Origin: JBAZLV01 sp964586075
GTDB lineage: Bacteria; Nitrospirota; UBA9217
Reading direction: 5' to 3'
DNA: 64,000 bases
Assembly: GCA_964586075.1 (NCBI GenBank)
Contig: CAZPGZ010000002.1
Location: forward strand, 112,072-176,071
A model generated the notes under the pieces. That model did not search any database. It was given only the letters and a program-made list of their open reading frames with translations, and was not told the origin of the DNA. Below are positions 43,210 through 52,007 of the stretch, piece after piece. The position numbers and the translations under genes are program-made. Each line of letters starts with the position of its first letter. Within the stretch, counting starts at the first letter, position 1.

Positions 43210-45233
43210 TCCGCCTCCTTTTCCACGCGGACAGGCACCAGACGGCAATCGAACTCCGTGCTGCCGCACATCTGGTTCCGAACCTGCCTGACAAAGTAGG
43301 GCACGAACACGCTGCCGCTGCGCACTTCAGGGGTGACCCTCGCCAGGGTGACCGCTGAGCCGTTGGGGGAGCGCAACCGTATCGTATCGCCGTTCCGGAC
43401 ACCAAGCTGTTTCGCATCCTTCTCATTGATTTCGGCGAAACCGCCGGGATAATCATTCAGGAGAACGATATATTCGCGTTTGAGCGTCTCACTGCGGAGA
43501 ATAAACACATTCTGGTGCCAGTAGTAAAGCGTATGCCCGAAAATCAGCATAAGCGGATATTCTTTATCCGGAAGAACCATATGGGTCTTTTTCTCGACAG
43601 GAAGAAATTTGAATGTTTGAGTGTTTTTGCCTTCCGTAAAGAGGCGGGGCGTACCGAGCGGCCGGTCCGTGGTGCAAGGCCACTGGCGGCCATACTCGCG
43701 GGCCAGGTTGTCATAGTTTGCACCGCTGTAGAACGGCACCACCCGACCGATCTCGTTCATTACATCGGCCGAGGACCGGTATTTCCAATCTGCGCCCATT
43801 GCGTTTGCCACCTGCACAATCTGCTGCCACGCAGAGGTGATTCCGGCCGGAGGATCAATAACCTGAGTCGCAAGCTGGATACGCCTTTCCGCATTGGTAA
43901 AGGTAATCTGCTCCTCTCCAAACACGGCTGTCGGCAAAACCACGTGGGCATAGTCGGCTGTTTTATTCCGGTATACATGCTGCAGGACCACAAGGTCGCA
44001 CTGCTGCAGTGAATTTTCAACGTCACCGAAGAAAGCGGAGCTGACAGGATCGTAGCGGCAGAGCCATACGGCCCGGATCGTACCGTTGGCGCGGTCCTTC
44101 AGCACCGGCTGTGCAGACAATCCGGGGCGTGCAGGAATTTTTGTTTTCCAGATTTTTTCAAGTTCCGCCCATGCCGTTTCGCTCGCGATCGGACGATAGC
44201 CCGGCAAGCGGTCCGGCAACACTCCCATGTCGCAGACCCCCTGCAGATTATTATGTTCCGTCAGGGCAAAGATGCCCGCCCCTTTCCTGCCGACCTGGCC
44301 GCACAGAAGGGTGAGATTCACTTTGGCAATGATCGTCTCCACATCGCGCGCCCGGATCCCGGTGGAATACAGCAGCGTTGCGGATTTGGCGCGGGCATAC
44401 GCCAGTGCGGCGGCCTCGATGAGCTCTGCCGGGACACCGCAGGCATCGGCGGCCTCAAGCAGATCATAGCTCCCCACGGCTGCAAGGAACTCCTGATAAT
44501 TTCGGCAATGCATTTTGATAAACGGCAGGTTCATCAGGCCGTGGTCAACGACCACTTTCGCCATGGCGCCGAAAAGCTGGACATCCGTGCCGGGTTTGAT
44601 CTGAAGAAACAAATCGGCGCTCTCCGCCACCCGGTGGCGGCGTTCATCAATGATGATAAGCTTCGCGCCGTTCAGTTTTGCTCGGATGACCGTCCCTCCG
44701 AGCGTGGGCATCTTCTGCGCCAGATCAACACCGGCCGAAATGATAACGTCGCTGTGGGACAAGTCTTCAAAAGAGCTGGTGCTGGCCGACACCCCGAGCA
44801 TCTCAAGCAGGACATCAATTGAATAATTGCTGTAAACTCCCGCACCGTGGTCCACATTATTGGTTTGAATGACCGTCCGCGCCAGTTTTTGAAGCAGGTA
44901 GGCTTCCTCGTTTGAGCACCGGGGAGAATTCAGGAACGCTATCGAATCCGGGCCGTATTTGTCCCTGATTTTTTGCAGACGGGAGGCAATAAATGAAATT
45001 GCCTCGTCCCATTCCACCTCCCGAAGTCTGCCTCTCTTTCTGAGCAGCGGTTTCCTCAGCCGGTCCGGGGAACTGATGACTTCGTGCACATTCCAGCCGC
45101 GGATGCATATTCTTCCCTCGTTCGCGGGGTGAGAAATGCTCGGAGAGACGCCCACAACATGGTTGCCGGAGGTCTCCAAGTAAAGCCCGCAGCCGACGCC
45201 GCAGAACGTGCAGGTAGTAAGTTTATGAGCCAT
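43206..45233 (-). CDS. Formate-dehydrogenase-like molybdopterin oxidoreductase lacking the Cys/Sec ligand
   Basis: The 675-residue protein has the FdhF/NapA layout. A 4Fe-4S domain comes first (CTFCGVGCGLYLE...GRICIRGW), then the molybdopterin dinucleotide domains (SPRCSNEEAYLLQKLARTV, GGTVIRAKLNGAKLIIIDERR) and a C-terminal dinucleotide-binding domain. In formate dehydrogenases the segment after NNVD reads x-x-A-R-V-(C/U)-H; here it is HGAGVYSN, so the metal ligand is Tyr and the catalytic His is Ser. The DNA gives TAC at that codon, not TGA. It is the first gene of the hydrogenase operon. It may be an electron-transfer or structural subunit like NuoG, or act on another substrate. Confidence 0.85.
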   Translation of the reverse strand: MAHKLTTCTFCGVGCGLYLETSGNHVVGVSPSISHPANEGRICIRGWNVHEVISSPDRLRKPLLRKRGRLREVEWDEAISFIASRLQKIRDKYGPDSIAFLNSPRCSNEEAYLLQKLARTVIQTNNVDHGAGVYSNYSIDVLLEMLGVSASTSSFEDLSHSDVIISAGVDLAQKMPTLGGTVIRAKLNGAKLIIIDERRHRVAESADLFLQIKPGTDVQLFGAMAKVVVDHGLMNLPFIKMHCRNYQEFLAAVGSYDLLEAADACGVPAELIEAAALAYARAKSATLLYSTGIRARDVETIIAKVNLTLLCGQVGRKGAGIFALTEHNNLQGVCDMGVLPDRLPGYRPIASETAWAELEKIWKTKIPARPGLSAQPVLKDRANGTIRAVWLCRYDPVSSAFFGDVENSLQQCDLVVLQHVYRNKTADYAHVVLPTAVFGEEQITFTNAERRIQLATQVIDPPAGITSAWQQIVQVANAMGADWKYRSSADVMNEIGRVVPFYSGANYDNLAREYGRQWPCTTDRPLGTPRLFTEGKNTQTFKFLPVEKKTHMVLPDKEYPLMLIFGHTLYYWHQNVFILRSETLKREYIVLLNDYPGGFAEINEKDAKQLGVRNGDTIRLRSPNGSAVTLARVTPEVRSGSVFVPYFVRQVRNQMCGSTEFDCRLVPVRVEKEAE

Positions 45234-45247
45234 AAGCGTGGATCACC

Positions 45248-45253
45248 ATTATA
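45248..45253 (-). promoter_or_regulatory. Candidate -10 box of the hydrogenase operon
   Basis: A perfect TATAAT on the minus strand lies 14 bases before the start codon of the molybdopterin gene. No convincing -35 box was found at 16-18 bases. The resulting leader would be very short, so this is a weak call. Confidence 0.25.
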
Positions 45254-45400
45254 GAAACGAGAACAGCAAGAGCGGAAGTTTATCAGACTGTCACGCTAAA
45301 CATAAATTGATTATAGCATACTCTGTGAAAATAGTAGCATGTCCTCTTAGTCGGCAATTATGATTTATATCAGCTGTCGGATTTTTTGTGACAGCCGCTT

Positions 45401-46654
45401 TCAGACAACGGAATTCCCGGTTCGGCCCTCATGCAATGCTGCCACATTCGGCCCGCCGCCTTTTACCCTGCTGAGCAGAATCAGACCCAGAGCAAAAAAT
45501 GCACTGATGGAAAGAATCGCCGGACGCTGGCTGCCGAACACGGCCGAAACCTGGCCGAACAACAGCGGACCAATGACGGCGGAGGATTTTCCCACCAGGG
45601 AGTAGACACCGAAGTACTCGGCTTCCTTCCCCTCCGGAACAAACTGGGCATAGAACGCACGGGTTCCGGCCTGGACTGATCCGAGCCCCAGTCCGGCAGT
45701 GCAGGCTATCAGCCAGAATTCGGCCTTGGTTTGAACAAAATATGCCGACACGGATACGGTCGCCCAAAGGAGAAGAGAGGCGATTACTACCTTTTTCGGC
45801 CCCCAGACATCCGTCGGTTTGGAAAGAAGAAACGCGCCGGCAAGAGCCGTCACCTGCACCACGAGATACAGCATGATTAGTTCGCTTTGCAGGAAGCCGA
45901 ATGTCGTGGCGGCAAGACTGCTCGAAAACACGATCACCGTGTTCACTCCGTCCTCGTAAATAAGGTAGGCAATAAGAAATTTCCGCTGTTCCATCCGGCT
46001 CCAGATTTCACGCAGCGTTTTCAGGGCGTTTCTGCTGCCGTTGACGCCGGCCTGCAGTGCAGTGATGCCCGTGGGGCGGTCATGAGGCAAAAACAAAAAA
46101 GCGGGAAGCGAAAAAAGCGCGAAAAATACGGCGACCATGAGCCAGATTTGATCGAAGCGTCCTGACTGAGCAAGCGGGAGCGCTATCAGCAATGAAATAA
46201 TCGAGCCGGCGTAGCCCACGCCGAACCCCCAGCCGGAGACCCGGCCCTGGCAGTCCTTTCGCGCAATCTGGGGCAGAAACGAGTTGTAAAAGACAAGCCC
46301 CCCCTCCATGCCGATGTTCGCAAGTGCGATCAGCGCGCAGCCGAAGAGGACATCGCCGGGCGAAAGAAGGCAGAAACCGGCGACAGCGGCAACACAGGCA
46401 AATGTGTAAGCGGCCAGCAGGCTTTTCCGGCGGCCAGCATAATCGGCAATGCCGCCGAGGAACGGCGAGGAGAACGACACGACCAGCATGCTCAGTGAAA
46501 TGGCCCGCCCCCACCAGAGATCACCGTTGCCGTTTGAATTCCCCGCTATGACGTTGATGTAATAGACCTGAAAGACGACTGCAGCAATGACCGCCGAGTA
46601 GCTTGAGTTAGCAAAGTCAAAAAGGCACCAGCTGAGGATCTGTTTTTTATTCAT
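45401..46654 (-). CDS. MFS transporter, UMF1 family (Atg22-like)
   Basis: This 417-residue inner-membrane protein has about 12 helices. The start SWCLFDFANSSYSAVIAAVVFQVYYINVIAG and the loop PFLGGIADYAGRRKS are typical of UMF1/Atg22-type major facilitators, which export amino acids or unknown compounds. YAQFVPEGKEAEYFGVYSLVGKSSAVIGPLLFG in the second half is also a family signature. It lies 6 bases after alkD on the same strand, so the two are probably co-transcribed. The substrate is not known. Confidence 0.87.
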   Translation of the reverse strand: MNKKQILSWCLFDFANSSYSAVIAAVVFQVYYINVIAGNSNGNGDLWWGRAISLSMLVVSFSSPFLGGIADYAGRRKSLLAAYTFACVAAVAGFCLLSPGDVLFGCALIALANIGMEGGLVFYNSFLPQIARKDCQGRVSGWGFGVGYAGSIISLLIALPLAQSGRFDQIWLMVAVFFALFSLPAFLFLPHDRPTGITALQAGVNGSRNALKTLREIWSRMEQRKFLIAYLIYEDGVNTVIVFSSSLAATTFGFLQSELIMLYLVVQVTALAGAFLLSKPTDVWGPKKVVIASLLLWATVSVSAYFVQTKAEFWLIACTAGLGLGSVQAGTRAFYAQFVPEGKEAEYFGVYSLVGKSSAVIGPLLFGQVSAVFGSQRPAILSISAFFALGLILLSRVKGGGPNVAALHEGRTGNSVV

Positions 46655-46660
46655 GCCCTG

Positions 46661-47365
46661 TTAGATCTCCCCTTTCAGGTATTGCTTCCTTCTCTCTTCG
46701 GAAAAGCGCTCGATTGCATACCGCAGCATGGTGCGCGGCATGTTCTTATAATGCTGCTTTAAAAACTGCTCTTCGACCGGCTGCGACCGTTTGCCGATTT
46801 CCCGCAGCATCCAGCCTACCGCTTTATGAATGAGGTCATGCTCGTCCCGTAAAAGTATTCTTGCTATTCTGAGCGCATCGTCGAAGTCCTGCTGTTTGAT
46901 AAACTGAAACGTTGCCAGAATGGCGATCCGCCGTTTCCACACGTTGTTTGATTGTGCCAGGGCGTACAGTGGTTTCCTGCTTTTGTCCAGGAGATAAGCC
47001 CCCACGATGTTTGGGGCGGTCAAGTCAACAAGATCCCAGTTGTTGATATATTTCGAGTTCCTGAGATACAAACTATAAATTTTTTTCTGGACAGCGGCCT
47101 CGCCTTTTGCAAAAGCGTATACGAGCATGAACAGGGACAGCAGGCGCTCTTCATGGACGGAGGATTTCAGAAGTTGAACCGTTTCGCGCAGCGAGATGTC
47201 TGCATGCTCCTTTGACACTTTTCTGAGAACCGGCACGGTTATGCCGAGGAAAATATCGCCCTCGCCGTATTCTCCGGGCCCGGTTTTAAAAAAACTCTGA
47301 AGAACTTTTGCTTTTTTCTTGTTGGAAAGCTTCTGCAATTTTTTCCGAATTATCTCTGTGGTCAT
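46661..47365 (-). CDS. DNA alkylation repair protein AlkD
   Basis: AlkD-type glycosylases are all-helical HEAT-repeat enzymes that remove alkylated purines. The 234 residues show the family pattern: QSFFKTGPGEYGEGDIFLGITVPVLRKVSKEH, NSKYINNWDLVDLTAPNIVGAYLLDK with the conserved Trp-Asp, and HKAVGWMLREIGKRS. An agaggag ribosome-binding site precedes the ATG. It is the first gene of a pair with the UMF1 transporter; no regulator is adjacent. Confidence 0.92.
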   Translation of the reverse strand: MTTEIIRKKLQKLSNKKKAKVLQSFFKTGPGEYGEGDIFLGITVPVLRKVSKEHADISLRETVQLLKSSVHEERLLSLFMLVYAFAKGEAAVQKKIYSLYLRNSKYINNWDLVDLTAPNIVGAYLLDKSRKPLYALAQSNNVWKRRIAILATFQFIKQQDFDDALRIARILLRDEHDLIHKAVGWMLREIGKRSQPVEEQFLKQHYKNMPRTMLRYAIERFSEERRKQYLKGEI

Positions 47366-47520
47366 ACGCTCCTCTCTGTGCTGTCAGCCATGAGATTGCA
47401 GGTAAACGGCCGCATGGTAACATAAAGTCGAAAGGAGAGCAAACGGAGATAAAACCATACCTCCTGCACAGACTAACGGGAGAAATAATATCGTGCGGGG
47501 GAAAGAAGAGGAAAACGACT

Positions 47521-47552
47521 CCGCTGCGGAACCCGGTTGCTTTCCGCAGCGG
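47521..47552 (-). terminator. Terminator of the tct operon
   Basis: CCGCTGCGGAA (47521-47531) pairs perfectly with 47542-47552 around a ten-base loop, 20 bases past the tctC stop on the minus strand. A T-rich stretch follows on that strand. Confidence 0.6.
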
Positions 47553-47571
47553 AAGAACAGGAAACAATTCT

Positions 47572-48567
47572 TTATTGCTTCTTGAAAAGCTTGGGTGCCG
47601 CCTTGTCGAAGGACTTTTGCATATTGTAAACCTTCTGACGAAGCGCGTTGCCGGATATGTCGGAATTGCTAAAACCGTTATCCTTGGCAAACTTCGCGTA
47701 TTCGGGATTTTTCAGGACCTTCTTGAAGATCGCTGTGAGTTTTGCAGCCACGTCGGAAGGAAGGTTCGCCGGTCCCACCAAATAGCATATCTGCTCCAGT
47801 GTGCCATAGGGAAAAACATCGTAGCCTTTTTCCTTGAAGGTTGGAACATTGGGCAGCGCAGGATTGCGGGTTTTGCTGAAGACGCCGACTGCCACGACCA
47901 GCCCTGCTTCAATCTGTGCGCGGCTTTCCGAAGTCTTCAGCACCGCACCGTCAATCTGCTTGCCGGAAAGGTCGCTGATCGCCTTGGAAGCGCCCGGATA
48001 TGGAATGTTGACAAAATCAACTCCGGCCGATTTTGCCGCCATGGCGGCAAAAATATGATTCAGATTGTTATTGCCGGGAGTGCCGATGGACACCTTTCCC
48101 GGATTCTTTTTCATGTAAGCGATAAATTGTTCCAGGGTCTGCGCAGGTCCTCCTTTGGGAACCAGCATGAGCAACTGCTCGATGGAGGTCTGGTTCAAAT
48201 AGCTGAACTGCTCGTTGCGGACCTTCGTCATGTCCTGAGCGATCAGAGCCAGAAGCGACGTGGTCGCAAGTCCGACCGTATAGCCGTCAGCCGGAGCCGA
48301 AGCCACTTTGGCCAGGCCGATGCTGCCCGTGGCGCCCGGAACGTTTTCCACAATGATTTTGACTCCATCTTCAGCGGCAATTTTTTGTATAATCCTGGCC
48401 GTCATGTCCACCGCTCCCCCGGGGCTCCAGGGAACAATAATATGTATTTCCTTGCCCGGAAAAGACGGATCCGCGGCCTGGACCGGGCCCAACGGTACGA
48501 TCACACAAAGGGTGGCCAGAAAAGTTATGCATAATGTTTTCAATAAAACACTCTTACACTGATACAT
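47572..48567 (-). CDS. tctC: Tripartite tricarboxylate transporter substrate-binding protein (Bug family)
   Basis: This periplasmic receptor captures the substrate for the TctAB permease. The 331 residues begin with a signal peptide (about 1-30, cut near VQAADPS). The Bug-family motif FPGKEIHIIVPWSPGGAVDMTAR and GSIGLAKVASAPADGYTVGLATTS are clear. Binding-loop residues alone do not allow the ligand to be named. It is the last gene of a series starting with a GntR regulator; the kinase and enolase genes upstream suggest a C3-C4 hydroxy acid such as glycerate or tartrate. Confidence 0.92.
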   Translation of the reverse strand: MYQCKSVLLKTLCITFLATLCVIVPLGPVQAADPSFPGKEIHIIVPWSPGGAVDMTARIIQKIAAEDGVKIIVENVPGATGSIGLAKVASAPADGYTVGLATTSLLALIAQDMTKVRNEQFSYLNQTSIEQLLMLVPKGGPAQTLEQFIAYMKKNPGKVSIGTPGNNNLNHIFAAMAAKSAGVDFVNIPYPGASKAISDLSGKQIDGAVLKTSESRAQIEAGLVVAVGVFSKTRNPALPNVPTFKEKGYDVFPYGTLEQICYLVGPANLPSDVAAKLTAIFKKVLKNPEYAKFAKDNGFSNSDISGNALRQKVYNMQKSFDKAAPKLFKKQ

Positions 48568-48628
48568 TTTTTCTCCTTTCGCATTTCAAAATAAAGGGCA
48601 GCCCTTTCCGGGCGTACCTCGAAAAAAC

Positions 48629-50140
48629 TTATTCTTCCACAAAGGCTTCTTCGCGTTTCTTTTTGACAGCCGGCAAAAGCATGATGAGCAGCAGCAAAAT
48701 CGACATCGCCAGGAGGGTGGCCGATATCGGCCGCGTAACAAACGTGCTCCAGTCTCCTGAAGAAATAAGCAGGGCGCGACGAAGGTATTCCTCCATCATT
48801 GGACCGAGTATAAAGCCCAGAAGCAGCGGCGCTGGTTCGCAGCCCAGCTTGATGAACAGGTATCCTACAAAACCGAAAATTCCGAGCATCCAGATGTCAA
48901 ACGTTGTGTTGTTGATGGAGTACACCCCGATGGCGCAGAACAGGACGATTGCCGGGAAAAGATATCGGTATGGAACCGTCAGGAGTTTAATCCATATCCA
49001 GATCAACGGGAGATTCAGCACCACGAGCATCACATTCCCGATCCACATGGATACGACCAGCCCCCAGAAAAGCTGTGGGTTATTTGTCATAACCAGCGGA
49101 CCCGGCTGGATATTGTGAATGATCATGGCCCCGAGCATAAGAGCCATCACCGCATTGGGAGGAATTCCCAGGGTCAGGAGCGGAACGAAGGAGGTTTGCG
49201 CTGCCGCGTTGTTGGCAGCCTCAGGGCTTGCCACTCCCCGTATGTTTCCTTTCCCGAAAGCGAGCTCCCCTTTTTTCATCTTGATTTTCTTTTCCAGGGC
49301 ATAGGCGGAAAAGGAGGCCAGGGTCGCGCTTCCTCCGGGGAGTATTCCGATCGCTGATCCCAGCGCGGTTCCTCTAAAAATGGCGGGTGTCATATCGCCG
49401 ACCTGCTTGCGATTGGGCCACAATCCCTGCATCTTGCCGGTAAAGATTTCACGGTTCGTATCAGTATGACTCAGATTGCTGATGATCTCTCCGTAGCCGA
49501 ATATGCCCATTGCGATTGTGACGAAACCGATGCCGTCCGTGAGTTCCGGAATGTCGAACGAAAATCTCGGGATGCCGGAATTGATGTCGGTGCCTACCAG
49601 GCCCAATAGAAGACCCAGGACAATCATGGCGAGCGCCTTGAGCAGGGATCCGGAGGCCAAGACAACCGCAGCGATCAGCCCCAGAACCATGAGCGAGAAG
49701 TATTCGGCGGGGCCGAACTTGAATGCTATCTTTGTAAGGGGAACCGCGAATGCGGCCAGAATCAATACTCCCACGGATCCGGCAAAAAACGAACCGAGAG
49801 CTGCGGTGGAAAGCGCGGGGCCGGCCATTCCTTGACGGGCCATTTGGTAGCCGTCCATGGCAGTCACCACCGAGGACGCCTCGCCCGGCAGATTAACCAG
49901 AATGGCGGTCGTGGAACCTCCGTATTGAGCACCGTAATAAATACCGGCAAGCATAATGAGAGCCGAGACCGGAGGCAACGCGTAGGTGGCTGGCATCAGC
50001 ATGGCGATTGTGGCCACCGGACCTAATCCCGGCAGAACGCCTATCAGCGTACCCAAAAAACAACCGAGGAAGGCATAGATAAGATTTATTGGTGTCAGCG
50101 CTACATTGAACCCGAGGGATAAGTTTGCAAGAAAATCCAT
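48629..50140 (-). CDS. tctA: Tripartite tricarboxylate transporter large permease TctA
   Basis: TctA is the main membrane subunit of the transporter. About 503 residues form 11-12 helices. The family signatures are LIGVLPGLGPVATIAMLMPATY near the start, AGIYYGAQYGGSTTAILVNLPGEASSVVTAMDGYQMARQGMAGPAL, and GSAIGILPGGSATLASFSAYALEKK. The ATG at 50140 begins the typical N-terminus; the longer frame to 50260 enters tctB. It lies 10 bases after tctB and 61 before tctC. Confidence 0.95.
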   Translation of the reverse strand: MDFLANLSLGFNVALTPINLIYAFLGCFLGTLIGVLPGLGPVATIAMLMPATYALPPVSALIMLAGIYYGAQYGGSTTAILVNLPGEASSVVTAMDGYQMARQGMAGPALSTAALGSFFAGSVGVLILAAFAVPLTKIAFKFGPAEYFSLMVLGLIAAVVLASGSLLKALAMIVLGLLLGLVGTDINSGIPRFSFDIPELTDGIGFVTIAMGIFGYGEIISNLSHTDTNREIFTGKMQGLWPNRKQVGDMTPAIFRGTALGSAIGILPGGSATLASFSAYALEKKIKMKKGELAFGKGNIRGVASPEAANNAAAQTSFVPLLTLGIPPNAVMALMLGAMIIHNIQPGPLVMTNNPQLFWGLVVSMWIGNVMLVVLNLPLIWIWIKLLTVPYRYLFPAIVLFCAIGVYSINNTTFDIWMLGIFGFVGYLFIKLGCEPAPLLLGFILGPMMEEYLRRALLISSGDWSTFVTRPISATLLAMSILLLLIMLLPAVKKKREEAFVEE

Positions 50141-50150
50141 TATTGTCTCC

Positions 50151-50639
50151 TTAGCCAGCGATGAAGGCAGGCCATACCGGAAGCTGCAGTTTAAGCAGAA
50201 GCACAAATACCAGATAGCTTCCCACAGCCAGGACCGTGGCCAGAATAAGCACCTCGCCAATCTTGAACTGCCGGCTGGCCAGGCTTGCTATGATCGTCAG
50301 GGCGTAAATGCCCAGGATCATCCCCATGGACGGCAGTTTTATGGAAGGGAGTCCTGTAAGCAGGATGCCGAAGGCCACATTGGCGCCAATGATAAAAAGC
50401 AGCGGCCGCCAGGCCCAGGATCCGATCTTTTCACCATCAATCGTTTTTATCACCATTGACTGGATGGTAATAGCAATGCCCAGAATTACCAGTATGATCC
50501 CCAGCAGCAGGGGGAAATAGCCCGGCCCCATGCGAGAGGTTTCCCCCATCTCATAGGATTTGGCACCCCACGCGAAGGCAATGCCGATGATTATAAACAT
50601 TAACCCGCTGACAAAATCTTTTTGACTTTTATTTTTCAT
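50151..50639 (-). CDS. tctB: Tripartite tricarboxylate transporter small permease TctB
   Basis: TctB is the small membrane subunit with four helices. The 162 residues show the family pattern FVSGLMFIIIGIAFAWGAKSYEMGETSRMGPGYFPLLLGIILVILGIAI. The ATG at 50639 is chosen, with agggcgg upstream; another in-frame ATG lies at 50663. It is the first of the three transporter genes, 72 bases after the enolase-like gene, on the same strand. Confidence 0.92.
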   Translation of the reverse strand: MKNKSQKDFVSGLMFIIIGIAFAWGAKSYEMGETSRMGPGYFPLLLGIILVILGIAITIQSMVIKTIDGEKIGSWAWRPLLFIIGANVAFGILLTGLPSIKLPSMGMILGIYALTIIASLASRQFKIGEVLILATVLAVGSYLVFVLLLKLQLPVWPAFIAG

Positions 50640-50711
50640 ATTCCGCCCTGCAATACTGGTCATCCGCCGAGTGTTTCCCGGAACGGACGCAATTTTACTT
50701 TGCGCTGTTCG

Positions 50712-52007
50712 TCATCCTCTGTTGCTGCCTGATTCAGGAATCCGTCTCGAGCTTTTTGCGGCCCCTGCAAACCGGGCATCCAGCCCCAGTTGCTGTTCAA
50801 TTCTCAACAGTCTGTTGTATTTGGCGTTCCGTTCACCCCGAACAGGCCCGCCCAGTTTTATTTTCCCGGCCCCTGCCGCCACAGCCAGATCGGCGATAAA
50901 ATCATCATTCGTATCATTGGACCGCAGGGAGACAATCACTCCGAACCCGTTGTTTCTTGCCAGCATGCCGGCCTCAAGAGCTTCGGTCACTGTCCCTGCT
51001 TGATTCACTTTCAAAAGAAGGGTGTTGCCCGCCCGGGCAGCTATCCCCCGGGAGAGTCTGGCCGCATTCGTTGCGAAGAGATCGTCACCAACAATGGAGG
51101 TATTCGGCAAAAGCGCCGTCAATTTAGCCTGGCTTTCGTAATCGTCCTCATGGAAGGCATCTTCGATCAACTGCAGCGGGTATCGTTTGGTCAGTTCCAC
51201 CAGGTAGCTGATATACTCGTCAACGCACATCTCCCGCCTGCATATCAAGTAGCTGCATTTCTCACGGAGAAAGAGGTCGGTGCCGACGATGTCAAGCCCG
51301 AGGGAGACCATGCCGGAGCAACCCGCTTTCTCAACTGCCTCAAGAATTATCTCAAACGCCTGCTCGGTTCCGTTCAAAGGCGGGGCATACGCTCCTCCGG
51401 AATTGGGGACGTCACCGTACCGTTTGTTCAGCAGATCCCCTAACATATAATGGATCGATGCGAGAGCCTCCACAGCGGAGGAAAAATCATTGAAGCCATC
51501 GAGGTTGACCATGTAGTCCTCGAAGTCCAGCGGGGCCGGAGAGTGGGCTCCTCCGGCAATGACTGTTGCAATCGGTGCCGGAATGCGGTTTGCGCCAATC
51601 CCGCCGAGATAACGGTACAGAGGCATATTAAGGGAGGCTGCGGCTGCTTTGGCAACGGCCAGCGAGACCGGAAGAATGGCATTGCCGCCCAGCTTTTCCT
51701 TGTTCGGCGTGCCGTCAAGCTCAATGAGCCGCCGGTCGATTTGGTTCTGGCGGGTCACCTCCCGACCACAGAGCGAGGGGGCGATAATACGGTTCACATT
51801 GTCCACCGCTTTTTTGACGCCATATCCTCCGAACCGGCTCCCGCCGTCAAAGAGGGATTTTGCCTCATGGGTACCGGTGGAGGTCCCGCTCGGAACTGAC
51901 GCGGTCACCCGAAAGCCATTGGAGGTGGTCAGCTCTACTTCGACAGTCGGCCTGCCGGGTCCGGTAAGAATTTCATATGCCTCTATCGTTCGTATCACTT
52001 CTTGCAT
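50712..52007 (-). CDS. Divergent enolase-family protein
   Basis: The 431-residue protein aligns along its length with enolase. Kept features are the loop SGTSTGTHEAKSL, the His in GGAHSP, metal ligands in SLGLDIVGTD, LIEDAF and VGDDLF, the catalytic Lys in LLKVNQAGTVTE and the Lys in GKIKLGG. Changed features are important: the base Glu of GDEGGYAP is lost (NSGGAYAP), the His of SHRSGET is Leu (VSLRSND), and the Glu of QEFM is Asp (EDYM). It follows glycerate 2-kinase with a 13-base overlap. 2-Phosphoglycerate to PEP conversion would be logical in context, but the missing Glu makes ordinary enolase activity doubtful. Confidence 0.85.
   Translation of the reverse strand: MQEVIRTIEAYEILTGPGRPTVEVELTTSNGFRVTASVPSGTSTGTHEAKSLFDGGSRFGGYGVKKAVDNVNRIIAPSLCGREVTRQNQIDRRLIELDGTPNKEKLGGNAILPVSLAVAKAAAASLNMPLYRYLGGIGANRIPAPIATVIAGGAHSPAPLDFEDYMVNLDGFNDFSSAVEALASIHYMLGDLLNKRYGDVPNSGGAYAPPLNGTEQAFEIILEAVEKAGCSGMVSLGLDIVGTDLFLREKCSYLICRREMCVDEYISYLVELTKRYPLQLIEDAFHEDDYESQAKLTALLPNTSIVGDDLFATNAARLSRGIAARAGNTLLLKVNQAGTVTEALEAGMLARNNGFGVIVSLRSNDTNDDFIADLAVAAGAGKIKLGGPVRGERNAKYNRLLRIEQQLGLDARFAGAAKSSRRIPESGSNRG

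Noticed and set aside
44820..44870. A possible in-frame TGA selenocysteine codon in the formate-dehydrogenase-like gene.
   Set aside because: The codon at the ligand position reads TAC (Tyr), so there is no selenocysteine and no SECIS need be sought.
37117..45233. A complex I (nuo) operon.
   Set aside because: Both nickel-binding Cys pairs are intact in the large subunit and a hydrogenase-type endopeptidase is encoded, so the complex is a hydrogenase.
47308..48534. A 408-codon plus-strand frame opposite tctC and the adjacent gap.
   Set aside because: It overlaps a clear Bug-family receptor and has no protein similarity that I can recognise.
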